Positions 19,401-27,041 of a stretch of 64,000 nucleotides of DNA are shown one piece after another. This DNA is from a virus. The position numbers were made by a program, and so were the translations under genes. The stretch lies in the IMG/VR virus record IMGVR_UViG_3300035180_001778, positions 124,001 to 188,000 of that record. The stretch is one strand, 5' to 3'. The notes under the pieces are model-generated. The model made no database searches. It was not told the origin of the DNA and saw nothing but the letters and a program-made list of their open reading frames with translations. Position 1 is the stretch's first letter. Every line of letters begins with the position of its first letter.

Positions 19401-19878
19401 CGATGGGTTCGTACAGCTCTTGACCAGCTTCCTTCATCGCACCGACGAATTCATCCTTGTCAAAAACGATGCGCGTCTCCAGGTCCTCCTTGACCCGAGT
19501 CATGGTGTCGAGAGCCTTCTCCCGAGCATCCCGCAGCTTCTCCCAGTCCTTGATCTCCTTCTCGACGTTCTTGCGGCTATCCCCAGAAGCGGATGCCAAT
19601 TTACCCCGGCTCCGTTCAAGCTCGTGGTTGATGTCCGCGATCGAACGCTCCAGCTTGTTGTAGGACTTCGTGACGTCCTTGAGCATCGGGATGGCAGTAC
19701 GTCGAACGGTGACGTACTGGTGTGCGAACTTCTCGATGCCCTTGTTGAGCTTCTTCGCGCCCTTGTCGAGGTCGGTAGTTCGCGCCGAGATCGCCTTCTC
19801 CAGGCGGTCCATGTCGCGTTTTGCGTCTTTGGTATCGAGGTCTACTCGAAGCCCAAGAACTTCCAAGCTCGTTGCCAT
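16441..19878 (-). CDS. Tail tape measure protein
   Basis: The protein is 1145 residues and sets tail length by spanning the tube lumen. The first 150 residues are almost all charged helix with coiled-coil character. A Gly/Ala/Met-rich hydrophobic section follows at about 185-290, including a plausible membrane-inserting run (LGVVSTVMVGLVKLF), typical of tape measures. The middle is helical and the C-terminal third has a Pro-rich linker (residues about 925-960). Position after two chaperone-like genes and before the hub genes matches all contractile-tailed phages. If standard scaling of about 1.5 A per residue holds, the tail would be roughly 170 nm (inference). Confidence 0.9.
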   Translation of the reverse strand: MATSLEVLGLRVDLDTKDAKRDMDRLEKAISARTTDLDKGAKKLNKGIEKFAHQYVTVRRTAIPMLKDVTKSYNKLERSIADINHELERSRGKLASASGDSRKNVEKEIKDWEKLRDAREKALDTMTRVKEDLETRIVFDKDEFVGAMKEAGQELYEPIDRLISKDLPGAFESGGKLLGKGVEGVFKGGSWLAKVGGKFGERAGASMMSKGKMSMARGGIMGKLGGAAQVAGGGAMQGVGKLAGGLAPILDIVSKLGPLLGVVSTVMVGLVKLFVDAEAAAKDFNKEILATSGSASFLYSNFNNVNAGAGELGDTLKKIRDQATSLDNMSWGINKDTHKAVLSSLTAEGVSLRRLNDDFEATSKSSKEAAGYAKSFGSTVQMAVAYSRNLGVSLSDIGNLQAEMMTDMGMGLKSVELNFTQMSRAAEDGGIASNKFFGIIRGVSADLALYNTRMEDAVKILGLLGKVMSPRNAQKFMQTATQALKGMGRVERLKTNLLGGGKMGGMVEKDLDRKSKDVSGKIAEAGGKAGYSREDLMSKPIKELMQGVSKEAQGTLHEAISEMRMDAKANKKGVFGSSVAGRNLGPGAALQSMKSALNIGGSGKLRDRRGDLGTEMLADANGISEDQLAQMAKFEEAIDEQRDELKADLKAGGDKQAAAMKRLDKAGVAAADIDTAGYDDILATLDQSEQDALKDGAKQIDYAKETGKFQTSLMDKIGNVAEFIMNQIYTVLTGIWDALVDSKIFGNDEKRKQRDLSKTVREGKDSDTQKALGASGGDEFKFRGELMQSQGMKQIVDAMTKGGQSGQAAQRKMQENASPQEMRRAVIDALGEGGLYGGQDKLDAANKEADRLKLDPGTRQEFMNQKKGKAGIVGFDGSIDTSKFSKDDMDKIMAKLGWEMDPTKLAKIFPDLKAMTGGSTSPSSSPDSPAPQEAPPQAMPPGVSGPPLPPGAAGGAAPGAPPLPKDAPTAGQQDHVIKGLDGAQDTLRKQGIVIDKAFLKNKMGQQMEDSFLEALRQGLYEYYLYKDLKQESVSKAVQGGISGRGLGAALADKLGQGITADTAITQLSANATGGVVSAVANGMAQLRPAPGEGLASIGVGEKIVPAGGGSGTQKIVLELRGDLKRLVRAEASNTFYENEGAKKNR

Positions 19879-21122
19879 CAGCCACTCCTGAACGGCTTCC
19901 CGTCACGCATCTTCGGTAGAGGTAGGGCAGTTGAGGTGTCCTGATCGGACGTCTCCTCCCCAAGCATGCCCCACTTCTGAGCGTGAGCGGCATACTTCTC
20001 ATCATGCAATTCCGGATGAAGGATCCTCGATGCAGCGCTCTGAGCTTCGATCTGGCGATTCCGTAGAATCCGCTGACGGACATCCTCCGGGGAGAGGCCT
20101 GCGAAGTCCGTGCTTCCCTGGACGCCACGACCGCTGAACTCGGCCTCATTCGTGGCCACCAGAGCCTCGATGTCGTCCTTCCGCTTCTTCGCCTCTGCGC
20201 GTGTACGTTCCTCGAAGGCGGCCACAACCTGATCGTGCCAGTCCTTCTCGCCCCCAAGGTCGTTCTTGAGCTGAGCTGCCAGCTCCTCGACACTGCGGGC
20301 CACATTCATCACACCCTTGGCCCCAGACCCCTTCTCGTCCAGGGGCTCCCCAAGGATGACGTGCTTGAGCAAGCGATCCTTCCGAGTCGCAGATGTCTCC
20401 CGCTCGGTCTTCCGTCTACGCTCATCCTGAGCGTAGACTTTCTGGATCCCCTTGCCGGCTGAACAGGAGCCGATGAACTTGGCGTTCTCCCAGTCACGCT
20501 CGATCTGCGTGTGCATGTCCTCGTAGTAGTTGAGGGCTCGCCACAAGAGCTGAGCCCAATTCAACCCAATACGTTCGGTCCCCGGCACTCCCGTTGAAGC
20601 GGGGAACGTAGGGTCGATAGAACGAAGCTGCGCCCATCGGAACCTGGAGTAGTTCTCCGAGGCATAGGCCTCTGTGAGGATCACCGCGTTTGCACTTCGC
20701 CGATTCAGCTCGGAGAGGTGTCGGATGATGTTGTTCTTGGTCTTGAGGGGCAAAGCTCCGAACAGCTTGGCGATGTCGGGGATCCAGCGCTCCCTCTCCG
20801 GCAAGACGTTCTGCCCGTCGACCATGAAGACGCCGTACGCCAAGAAGAGATCCCAGAATTTCTGAGGCGGGGACACCCCTTCACGGATATTGCCCATCAT
20901 CCGCACGAGCCCGAACTCATGATGGTTCAGACTCTTGAAGACGATGTGGGTCTCGTTGATCTCCGCACTGACGGTCAAGAACCCGCGGAAGATCAACGGC
21001 TCGACGTCCCGATAGACCTCCGGATTGACTTCGGGGTCTTTGGGGATCGGGATGTCCTCGCGGGACCCCTCTTGTTGCTTCTGGAGGCGTTCCTGTTCTT
21101 GCCCGTAGTCACGGCCCGCCAT
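19878..21122 (-). CDS. Probable tail assembly chaperone, larger partner
   Basis: A 414-residue, highly charged, mostly helical protein directly upstream of the tape measure; its stop overlaps the tape-measure start (TGATG at 19876-19880). Phages encode one or two chaperones here that coat the tape measure before tube assembly. The C-terminal half is rich in Lys, Glu and Gln with a coiled-coil look. No frameshift between this gene and the next is needed, since both have their own starts. Function rests on synteny. Confidence 0.6.
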   Translation of the reverse strand: MAGRDYGQEQERLQKQQEGSREDIPIPKDPEVNPEVYRDVEPLIFRGFLTVSAEINETHIVFKSLNHHEFGLVRMMGNIREGVSPPQKFWDLFLAYGVFMVDGQNVLPERERWIPDIAKLFGALPLKTKNNIIRHLSELNRRSANAVILTEAYASENYSRFRWAQLRSIDPTFPASTGVPGTERIGLNWAQLLWRALNYYEDMHTQIERDWENAKFIGSCSAGKGIQKVYAQDERRRKTERETSATRKDRLLKHVILGEPLDEKGSGAKGVMNVARSVEELAAQLKNDLGGEKDWHDQVVAAFEERTRAEAKKRKDDIEALVATNEAEFSGRGVQGSTDFAGLSPEDVRQRILRNRQIEAQSAASRILHPELHDEKYAAHAQKWGMLGEETSDQDTSTALPLPKMRDGKPFRSG

Positions 21123-21125
21123 GAG

Positions 21126-22124
21126 CTACCTCGGCTGAGGACGAAACTTCGGATTCAACCCCACGGTCGGGGGACGCTCCAGGATCTCGCCAGCCTTGCC
21201 CGGGTCGATCCCCTGTTGCCGGCCCTCCAGAATCGCGACCTCGGTAGGCATCTCGACGCCAAGAGGCCCCTGCCCCAGAGCCCCGATCTGGTCCGCGTCG
21301 GCCTCCATGGCAGCGTACTTCTCCGCCTTGGTGGGGACCCGAGAAGCGGGCACCGTCTCTGTCCGCTGGGCCACAGGCGGAGGAGGCACAACCACAGCCA
21401 CCTGGTTGAGAGGCACTCGCCCAACCGGGACAACGGGCGGAGCAGGCTCCGGGCGAGCTGCAACCTCAGCGGCTTCGGCGAGCTTCTTCCGTCGCTCGAT
21501 CTCGGCGAACGCGATCTCGCCTTCCCGCTCCATGGCGAGCTTGATCTCTTCGGCGGTCGACTTCCGCATGAGACCCGCATCGGCGAGAATCGAATCGACG
21601 AGAGCGTTGGGGACCTCGTCCTCAATCTCCTTCAGATCCCCAAGAACCCGCCGGAAGCGCTCTTCGGGAGTCTCTTCGGGGATGAGGAACTTGACAGAGG
21701 AATTGGTCTCGGTCTCCGCCCGCGAGATGGCATCCCCCACCTTGCGCCAGACGGTATAGACCGCTTCCTTCCCCCACGTCGAGATGAGGTTCTTCAGGAG
21801 GTAGCTGTGCAGCTCCAGCTTGACCGTCTGAACATTGCCCTTGGCATCCGTCTCTTCATCCTCGATGAATTGGACGCCCCGGAGGTCAACCCCGTTGACC
21901 TCGACGATGGCCCGGGACACCTGACCACGTTGCCAGGTATTGAGGTACTCGACCTCGTCCGTGATCCCCGCGAGGGACTTGTTGATGTCCTCGTACTCGC
22001 TGTGACGAAGGCTCCGGACCACGAGAAGGGAACCTCCAATGGTCACTTCCTCCTCGACGATGCTGATGTTCTTGGCCTTCTCTAGGGCCGACGTGAGCTT
22101 CTTGGCGGAAATGCTGCTTCCCAT
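21126..22124 (-). CDS. Probable tail assembly chaperone, smaller partner
   Basis: 332 residues. Residues 20-200 form a compact acidic alpha/beta domain beginning with a strand-rich IVEEEVTIGGSLLVVRSL and a helix-rich segment similar in style to tail assembly chaperones of the gpG type. Residues about 245-290 are a Pro/Val-rich linker. It lies between the tube and the tape measure, 3 nt before the next gene. GGATGGGATT stands before the ATG at 22124. No enzymatic motif is visible. Confidence 0.6.
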   Translation of the reverse strand: MGSSISAKKLTSALEKAKNISIVEEEVTIGGSLLVVRSLRHSEYEDINKSLAGITDEVEYLNTWQRGQVSRAIVEVNGVDLRGVQFIEDEETDAKGNVQTVKLELHSYLLKNLISTWGKEAVYTVWRKVGDAISRAETETNSSVKFLIPEETPEERFRRVLGDLKEIEDEVPNALVDSILADAGLMRKSTAEEIKLAMEREGEIAFAEIERRKKLAEAAEVAARPEPAPPVVPVGRVPLNQVAVVVPPPPVAQRTETVPASRVPTKAEKYAAMEADADQIGALGQGPLGVEMPTEVAILEGRQQGIDPGKAGEILERPPTVGLNPKFRPQPR

Positions 22125-22134
22125 AATCCCATCC

Positions 22135-22140
22135 GGTGTA
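22135..22140 (+). promoter_or_regulatory. GGTGTA element, 10 nt before a plus-strand gene
   Basis: GGTGTA followed by 10 nt and ATG at 22151. It lies in the 26-nt divergent gap between the chaperone gene and the small plus-strand gene. Confidence 0.45.
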
Positions 22141-22150
22141 TATTCGGGGC

Positions 22151-22387
22151 ATGTCTGAACCCCTGATGCTTCAAGTGATCGACTACAACGAAACCCGGGA
22201 AATCCGGGAAATCCGGCCCACCTACGAAATGGATGGAAGGGTCAGTAACCTCGAACCCGTCAAGAACTCGGAACGGGCATTTCTCAGTCTGCAAATCCCG
22301 GACGGCCCTGTCGTGAAGGTGGAAGTCCGGCATGAGGACTTCGAAAAGCACCTCATGCCGGACCTTCAGAAGACCGCTACAGGGTGA
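22151..22387 (+). CDS. Unknown small acidic protein on the plus strand (78 aa)
   Basis: The gene lies between tube and chaperone but on the opposite strand, interrupting the tail operon. The sequence is beta-rich with no motif recognised. Its 3' end overlaps the 3' end of the tube gene by 11 nt. ATG at 22151 is preferred over 22136 because of the GGTGTA spacing. Probably a moron. Confidence 0.6.
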   Translation: MSEPLMLQVIDYNETREIREIRPTYEMDGRVSNLEPVKNSERAFLSLQIPDGPVVKVEVRHEDFEKHLMPDLQKTATG

Positions 22388-23087
22388 CCTGGGGAGCCTG
22401 GCTCCCACCCGCGAAGCGGAGCGAGTAGCCCTTGCCGGCCGCACCGTTCTCGGAGATGGGGGCCAGACCCGTATCGATGAACTCGCCGTACTGGCTGATC
22501 CCGTCGAGGATGTCCGTCACCGTCACCGAGGAGTTCTCAGCCACGAGGGCCGCGTCCGAGGTGAACGAAGCGCTGTAGCTGTTGAACCAGCATCCCTCGT
22601 AGTACGTGAAGAGCGCCTGAATGGCCCCCGGGACGATCCCCGATACAGCCGGACCCACGTTCACGTCCGCCGGCTGAGGCGTGTTCACGCCGTCGAGGTT
22701 CGCGATCTCGCTGAAGACGATCTCTTGCTTGATGTCGAACGGCCAGCGGTGGTGCCGTAGGCTCCGAACCATACCATCGATCCCGCCCTTGTACCCGACC
22801 GCCTGGAAGACGTTCTGAATGTACAGGAGCGTACGATTGATGGTGAGGGTCATCGGCTCCGTCACGGAAGGGACCAGCTCAGCGACCATGTCGCCAAAGC
22901 CGACTCCGCGCACAGGCTCGATGGTCCGCGACTCATCAAAGCCGAACTCCGAGACGGCTCCGATCTGGGTGAATCCCTGAGACGCTCCAACGGAGTATCC
23001 AAAAACTTTGTTTTTTTGGCTAGATACTGCTCTTGTATTCGGAGCCGTACCCGTGCGGTAAATATAATTTGTGGAAGGGTTGGGCAT
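22377..23087 (-). CDS. Tail tube protein
   Basis: A 236-residue beta-rich protein immediately preceding the chaperone and tape-measure genes. The pattern, with a conserved start (about residues 28-60, S.G..QGFTQIGAVSEFGFDESR), an MTLTINRTLLY strand, and a C-terminal GY.LRF strand, is that of contractile-phage tube monomers related to T4 gp19. Subunits stack as hexameric rings inside the sheath. It is separated from the sheath gene by about 15 kb of accessory genes, which is unusual. Confidence 0.78.
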   Translation of the reverse strand: MPNPSTNYIYRTGTAPNTRAVSSQKNKVFGYSVGASQGFTQIGAVSEFGFDESRTIEPVRGVGFGDMVAELVPSVTEPMTLTINRTLLYIQNVFQAVGYKGGIDGMVRSLRHHRWPFDIKQEIVFSEIANLDGVNTPQPADVNVGPAVSGIVPGAIQALFTYYEGCWFNSYSASFTSDAALVAENSSVTVTDILDGISQYGEFIDTGLAPISENGAAGKGYSLRFAGGSQAPQVTL

Positions 23088-23090
23088 GAC

Positions 23091-23762
23091 TCACCTTTGG
23101 GTGTTGAGCATGTAGAAAATCGTTCGGTCCCTTTTCCGGGAATTACACGACCTACATGAAGGAATGATGTTCTCTGCCGTGTGAGGACCCCCGCGAGAAA
23201 TGGGGATCATGTGGTCCATCGTCAGAGAATCACACTCGACAAGGCAGTAACCGCACTTCTGATCGAATACATATAGAATCTCAAGCCACTCCTCATATTG
23301 AAAGGGAGAGCTTGCATAGATGCTTCTTCGCCGAAGACTTGAAGTCCGAAGGAGATCCTGATTTTCAACGTACCAACGCTGGTAATATGCGCGCACCTTT
23401 TCAGGGTGCGCCTTCATCCAAGACTTGATCCAGCCTTTGGCTTTGGCTTGGTTCTCGGGCTGCTCCAACCAACGTGCATGGTAAAAACGCATCTTTTCAG
23501 GATGTGCCTGTTTCCATTTCTTGCTGTAAGCGAGAATCTTCTCTGGTTCTCGCTTGTACTGGGCTAGCGCACGAACCCTAGCTTGGGGAAGCTCCCGTTC
23601 TCGTTGTAGAGCGAGCTTTTCAGGGTTACGACCACGCCAAGCTGTTGTACGCTGAACGATCACAGCCTTTTTGCAGGATTCGCAACGCAAACGCTTGGGA
23701 GACGATCCGCTTGGCAGATCACCCCCACAACCGATGCATGTACGAACTGCTTCGAGCACCAT
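23091..23762 (-). CDS. HNH homing endonuclease
   Basis: 223 residues. An N-terminal zinc ribbon (C-x2-C...C-x2-C, residues 9-33) is followed by four imperfect repeats of the (N/H)PEK(x)8-10 kind that are typical of phage HNH enzymes. The C-terminal HNH core has C-GYC, DHMIPISRGG, N-x3-PSCRSCN. It is AT-richer than the tail genes. It starts directly after the stop of the 48-residue gene (TAAATG) and sits 3 nt upstream of the tube gene, a common landing place for free-standing mobile endonucleases. Confidence 0.9.
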   Translation of the reverse strand: MVLEAVRTCIGCGGDLPSGSSPKRLRCESCKKAVIVQRTTAWRGRNPEKLALQRERELPQARVRALAQYKREPEKILAYSKKWKQAHPEKMRFYHARWLEQPENQAKAKGWIKSWMKAHPEKVRAYYQRWYVENQDLLRTSSLRRRSIYASSPFQYEEWLEILYVFDQKCGYCLVECDSLTMDHMIPISRGGPHTAENIIPSCRSCNSRKRDRTIFYMLNTQR

Positions 23763-23909
23763 TTACATCTTCATCCGTGCTTCACTGATCGACGTACGAG
23801 CCTTCTGGAGATGATCCATCGCCTCACGGAGAAGGGACACGATCTCAGGACGCGACGACTTCATGTCCCCCATCAGCTCTTGGAGAGGTCGGTCAGGGTC
23901 CAACATCAT
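23763..23909 (-). CDS. Small unknown protein (48 aa)
   Basis: The frame starts with ATG ATG at 23909 and overlaps the TGA of the 30-residue gene (ATGA). It ends in TAA immediately before the HNH gene. The product is a charged helix (RPEIVSLLREAMDHLQKART). Coupled starts on both sides support it as real. Confidence 0.55.
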   Translation of the reverse strand: MMLDPDRPLQELMGDMKSSRPEIVSLLREAMDHLQKARTSISEARMKM

Positions 23910-23998
23910 CCCCCCCAAATCTTGTTCAAACGATCCAACTGCTCTTTCGGGTCAGTTGTACGTCGAGCCGCCGTCCGCCGATCGTAGGAGTTACTCAT
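23906..23998 (-). CDS. Very small unknown protein (30 aa)
   Basis: ATG at 23998 is preceded by GAGGGAATGAGTC, a good Shine-Dalgarno. The product is basic at the start and helical at the end. It overlaps the next gene by ATGA. Kept because the signals are consistent, though its length makes it uncertain. Confidence 0.4.
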   Translation of the reverse strand: MSNSYDRRTAARRTTDPKEQLDRLNKIWGG

Positions 23999-24009
23999 GA
24001 CTCATTCCC

Positions 24010-24870
24010 TCAGATCTTGGCCGTTGCGAAGAGGTCGTGAATCTTCGACGCCTGCTTCGAGAGCGCGTACAGATCCTTCTTCACCCAGGTGTGGGCCAGA
24101 TCCACCTCCTGAAGAAGAGAGCCGATCTTCGAGGTGACCGTGAGGAGATCGCCCTTGGCCTTGGCCGCATTGAACTTGCGTCCAGCCGCCACCAGACGAT
24201 CGATGCGGTCCTCCGTCACCATGACCGTCTGAAGGATCTCTCCCGCCAGCTTGGAGTTCTCCACGAGGGTTTCGTGAGAGGCGACCTTGGGGTGCGTGAT
24301 GTCCGTCGGAAGCTTCTGAGGAGCTTCCGGATTGACCGTGTCGACCTTGGGAGCCCCCATGGAGTTGAAGGCCGAGTTGCTCGACTGGTCGCCGAAGTTG
24401 GGAAGGCTGATGGCCGCAACCATCGCCCGAAGGCCTTTGAGAGCCTCCGAGGGGACCTTGCCGGCCGCAGCAAGATGGGTGATCGCAGCCACTTGGTGCT
24501 CGATCTGATCCAAGTGTTGCGGAAGGGTATTGGGGTTGAGAGTTTCGTCCGCCATGGGGCTGCTCGCGTCCTTTCCCGGCATGGGATGATGATCGTGTGC
24601 CGGAATAAGAGGACTAGCGGCCCACCTCGCTCGTCGAGGTACAAAGAGCGCCTCCATGGCGGCCAGGTCGATGGGGATCATCGCCTGCCCTTCTGCGTTG
24701 AACCGATCGAGCGCCTGCCTTGCGAGCCCACGGCCCGAGACAAGAGCTGCAACGAATTTCAAAACAGAAAGGGTCCCGAGGTTGTATCGGGACCCATCGG
24801 GGATTTGGACGTAGTTCGTGGGACCGTCAGTCCCAATCGTCACCGTCGTGAGCTGTCGTCGTACCGGCAC
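24010..24870 (-). CDS. Unknown helical protein (286 aa)
   Basis: The first 40 residues look like a small beta unit (VTIGTDGPTNYVQIPDGSRY). The rest is Ala/Leu-rich helix, including a C-terminal stretch similar to small phage proteins acting on virion assembly. There is no catalytic motif. It heads the small transcription group that continues into the two short genes and the HNH gene. Confidence 0.6.
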   Translation of the reverse strand: MPVRRQLTTVTIGTDGPTNYVQIPDGSRYNLGTLSVLKFVAALVSGRGLARQALDRFNAEGQAMIPIDLAAMEALFVPRRARWAASPLIPAHDHHPMPGKDASSPMADETLNPNTLPQHLDQIEHQVAAITHLAAAGKVPSEALKGLRAMVAAISLPNFGDQSSNSAFNSMGAPKVDTVNPEAPQKLPTDITHPKVASHETLVENSKLAGEILQTVMVTEDRIDRLVAAGRKFNAAKAKGDLLTVTSKIGSLLQEVDLAHTWVKKDLYALSKQASKIHDLFATAKI

Positions 24871-24904
24871 ATACTAGCCAGGGTACGAAAGGAATCTCAT
24901 GACC

Positions 24905-25192
24905 CTACCTGCATTTGCACATGACCAGCCAAGCGGCTGGATTCGTGTTTTGCTGCTCGAAGGACAAAACTTGGTTCGGGTGCGCGCATGCTATCGACCC
25001 GGTATCCGACCACTTCACCTGACCCTGGTCCAGGCAAACGCCTCGCCGAACGTTCCAGTAGTGCTTCAACCCGAAGTAGAAAATGGACACCAAAAGCAAC
25101 ACCCAGATCAGGATGTTGTACTTCCTGTGGGTCCAGAACTCGCCGGAGGAGATTGAAGGCTTCGTCGGGGACGGTTCACGGTAGGGATCCAT
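24905..25192 (-). CDS. Single-pass membrane protein with Cys-rich C-terminal domain
   Basis: 95 residues. After 26 polar residues, one clear transmembrane helix (ILIWVLLLVSIFYFGL, residues about 29-45) is followed by a domain with cysteines at residues 53, 69, 92 and 94. Orientation with a periplasmic Cys domain would fit a spanin-like or superinfection-exclusion protein, but that is speculation. Strong start signals: GGTGTA then GAGGAGGGAC then ATG. Confidence 0.65.
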   Translation of the reverse strand: MDPYREPSPTKPSISSGEFWTHRKYNILIWVLLLVSIFYFGLKHYWNVRRGVCLDQGQVKWSDTGSIACAHPNQVLSFEQQNTNPAAWLVMCKCR

Positions 25193-25201
25193 GTCCCTCC
25201 T

Positions 25202-25525
25202 CTACACCAAAAGGAGGGACCGACCCCAAGAAGACATGAAGGCCTTGATGTTTTCCCGCCCAATGCAGTTCTCAGAATGGATCTCGAACTCCGGCGGATT
25301 GACGCAGCCGAACTCGTAAAAGAGCCAGTTCAAGAACCGCATCGCGGTATCATCACCCCCAAGATCGTGGTCGAGATCCATGAACATGGGAGGCCCATGC
25401 GCTTCGACCAAGAGACGAGCCTCATCAGATGATGTCGCGCCAAGGAACCCCTCGGGAGTCCACCGAGCCCGAAGATCCGGGTCGGGATCCGCGAGCTGGT
25501 CGTCAAGCCAAAGTCTCCAGGTCAT
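25202..25525 (-). CDS. Cyclic-phosphate-processing receiver-domain (cPPR) protein
   Basis: The 107-residue protein has the hallmarks of the cPPR family: N-terminal LWLDD (residues 5-9), a central LDHDLGGDDTAM (51-62) and a C-terminal HSEN-x2-GREN (83-92). It is a receiver-like Rossmann fold with acidic and His residues proposed to act on 2',3'-cyclic phosphates or related RNA ends. The family is common in bacteria and large phages, often near RNA-repair genes. Here it lies about 8 kb from the tRNA-like cluster on the same strand. Biochemical activity is inferred from the family. Confidence 0.75.
   Translation of the reverse strand: MTWRLWLDDQLADPDPDLRARWTPEGFLGATSSDEARLLVEAHGPPMFMDLDHDLGGDDTAMRFLNWLFYEFGCVNPPEFEIHSENCIGRENIKAFMSSWGRSLLLV
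25203..25208 (-). promoter_or_regulatory. GGTGTA element, 10 nt before the membrane-protein gene
   Basis: GGTGTA, 10 nt containing GAGGAGG, then ATG at 25192. It lies right after the stop of the upstream gene at 25202. Confidence 0.45.
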
Positions 25526-25530
25526 AGGGC

Positions 25531-25692
25531 TCAGAAGGGAAGCTGCGTTTCGGGGCGCATGTAACGCTCTCGCGGATGTACTGGGACCTTGGGGTACTCC
25601 AAGTCGACGAAGACAGGAGGTTCATCATACATGGGAGCCTCCCTCTGCCAAACCTTGAGGTTCTCACGGGCAATCTGACCGGGCGTTTTCAT
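25531..25692 (-). CDS. Small unknown protein (53 aa)
   Basis: ATG at 25692 is preceded by AAGGAGCGTC, a strong Shine-Dalgarno. The product is Pro-rich with many aromatic residues. It lies 5 nt before the cPPR gene and is probably in its operon. Confidence 0.55.
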   Translation of the reverse strand: MKTPGQIARENLKVWQREAPMYDEPPVFVDLEYPKVPVHPRERYMRPETQLPF

Positions 25693-25705
25693 GACGCTCC
25701 TTCAG

Positions 25706-25948
25706 TCAGTAGGGGAATTCGCCAAGCTGGTCCAGGATGGACTTTCGGATCACCGCACCATCTTTCCTGGTGACAGGTTCGATCTCCAGCTCGACGATCT
25801 GAAGCTGACGATCACGGTCATCGTAGATCGTCTCCTCGATCGAAGGCTTGTCGTAGAATCGGTCCGAGGTGGCGTCCGGGTCCTTGTGTAAGGGTGCGTA
25901 CATGCGGTCGCAGGTTTCGTCGGTCCCCAAAATATCGTAGATCGGCAT
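25706..25948 (-). CDS. Unknown acidic protein (80 aa)
   Basis: Rich in Asp and Glu, no motif recognised. The upstream sequence CTGTAGGACAACC-ATG is nearly the same as that of the gene starting at 27381 (CTGTAGGACTCCC-ATG), a variant of the GGTGTA signal with 8-nt spacing. Confidence 0.55.
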   Translation of the reverse strand: MPIYDILGTDETCDRMYAPLHKDPDATSDRFYDKPSIEETIYDDRDRQLQIVELEIEPVTRKDGAVIRKSILDQLGEFPY

Positions 25949-25983
25949 GGTTGTCCTACAGGGTCCTGGCGAGCCCGATCAAC

Positions 25984-26838
25984 TCAGACGCGCCGGAGAA
26001 GCTCGATCATGTGCGTGACGAGGATCAGCGTACCCTGTTCTGGCCCCCAGAGCCATAGCCCATCCGTGTGCCACTCCGGAAGCTCCCCCATGGCTCTTTC
26101 CATGTCGTTGAAGACGCTGGCGGCCGTGAAGAGGTTGAACTCCAGGTAGGCGCTCTTGCGAGACACCAAGACCTTGCGCCGGCTGTCGGTCTCCTCGCTG
26201 ACGAGAAGCCCCCTCAAGTGCCCCATCCGGAACAGCTCGACCCAACCCCCAAGGAGCTGGTCATGGGTCTCCGCGAGCACGAACCCGTTGGACCCGACGT
26301 CGAGAACCTTCACCTTGGGCCACGACCCGACCACAGGGCCCCCGCCGTCAAGATGGTCCCGAATCCACCCCACGGCGGTGGTGAGCCGCTCCCCCAGCTC
26401 GCGCTTCGAGAGACCCTCTTCGGGGAAGAACGACCGGAGAAGCCGGAAGAAGCGCCCACGCTCGGGTTCGATGTGCCCCAACATCGAAAAGCCCCGCCGA
26501 TGTATGAGGTCCACCGACGCCACCACCCCAGGCATCGCCGGGTGAATCGCCAGGGTCCGATCAAAGAAGAGAGCCATCGCGAAGATGGTGTCGAGGTCGC
26601 GGATTCGGTGCGTAGCGAACAAAAGCGGGAAAGGCCTCCCAAGGATGAGATCCTCGAAGAAGCTCGTCAGGGCGCCAGGGTCCGCTTGTCCGAACCCTGC
26701 CCCATGGTGCTCGTAGACGAAAAGGCCCGGGTCGCCCGCTTGCTCACGACTTGCCCCTGTCTCGAACGCGACAGCATCAGGAACGATGACGGGGAGCGTC
26801 GGATCTACGCGGGCGTTGAAAGTGATTGGTGTAGGCAT
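25984..26838 (-). CDS. Unknown protein with HH and TH-x3-DLD motifs
   Basis: 284 residues from ATG at 26838, which lies inside a 19-bp inverted repeat. Residues about 42-47 read YEHHGAG and residues about 76-85 read THRIRDLDTI. The pieces look like those of metal-dependent DHH-type phosphoesterases, but they come in reversed order and the DHH triplet is absent, so I do not assign that family. The C-terminal half is globular without known motifs. A GTG one codon upstream is an alternative start. Confidence 0.5.
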   Translation of the reverse strand: MPTPITFNARVDPTLPVIVPDAVAFETGASREQAGDPGLFVYEHHGAGFGQADPGALTSFFEDLILGRPFPLLFATHRIRDLDTIFAMALFFDRTLAIHPAMPGVVASVDLIHRRGFSMLGHIEPERGRFFRLLRSFFPEEGLSKRELGERLTTAVGWIRDHLDGGGPVVGSWPKVKVLDVGSNGFVLAETHDQLLGGWVELFRMGHLRGLLVSEETDSRRKVLVSRKSAYLEFNLFTAASVFNDMERAMGELPEWHTDGLWLWGPEQGTLILVTHMIELLRRV

Positions 26839-26863
26839 CACCTAGATGCCTACACCAATCACT
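26821..26863. repeat. Perfect 19-bp inverted repeat over a start codon
   Basis: AGTGATTGGTGTAGGCATC at 26821-26839 and its exact reverse complement at 26845-26863 are separated by 5 nt. It covers the stop of the gene at 26859-27041 and the start of the gene at 25984-26838, and holds a GGTGTA element on each strand. In the transcript the ATG lies in the 3' arm, so the hairpin could hide the start; as DNA it could be an operator or bidirectional promoter. Confidence 0.75.
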
Positions 26864-27041
26864 TCAGGACGAAGGTCTCTCGGATCCAGTAGGAGGGGGG
26901 ATCTCCCATAAGAGCATCCAAAGCGATCATCTCGAACCGCTTTACGATCCAGTTCGCGGCCAGTTCACGCGACGCAAAAGGCCTCACACCGTGGACTTCT
27001 TGGTTACGCTCGACGCTCATGACCGTGTATACGATTCGCAT
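26859..27041 (-). CDS. Small unknown protein (60 aa)
   Basis: The frame from ATG at 27041 gives 60 residues with a helix-rich pattern (SRELAANWIVKRFEMIALDAL). It overlaps the 3' end of the gene at 27004-27381 by 38 nt in a different frame. The frame stays open upstream to 27317 but reads Ser/Arg-rich there, so that part is rejected. ATG at 27020 is an alternative start. Confidence 0.5.
   Translation of the reverse strand: MRIVYTVMSVERNQEVHGVRPFASRELAANWIVKRFEMIALDALMGDPPSYWIRETFVLK

Noticed and set aside
19878-22124. Programmed frameshift between the two chaperone genes
   Set aside because: Both genes have their own start codons and no slippery heptamer was seen near the junction; a 3-nt gap separates them.
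24899-25156. An 85-codon plus-strand frame opposite the membrane-protein gene
   Set aside because: The minus-strand frame has a clear transmembrane helix, a strong Shine-Dalgarno and the GGTGTA-N10 signal; the plus frame has none.
25984-26838. Assignment as a DHH-family phosphoesterase
   Set aside because: HH and TH-x3-DLD pieces are present, but the order and the DHH triplet are wrong.
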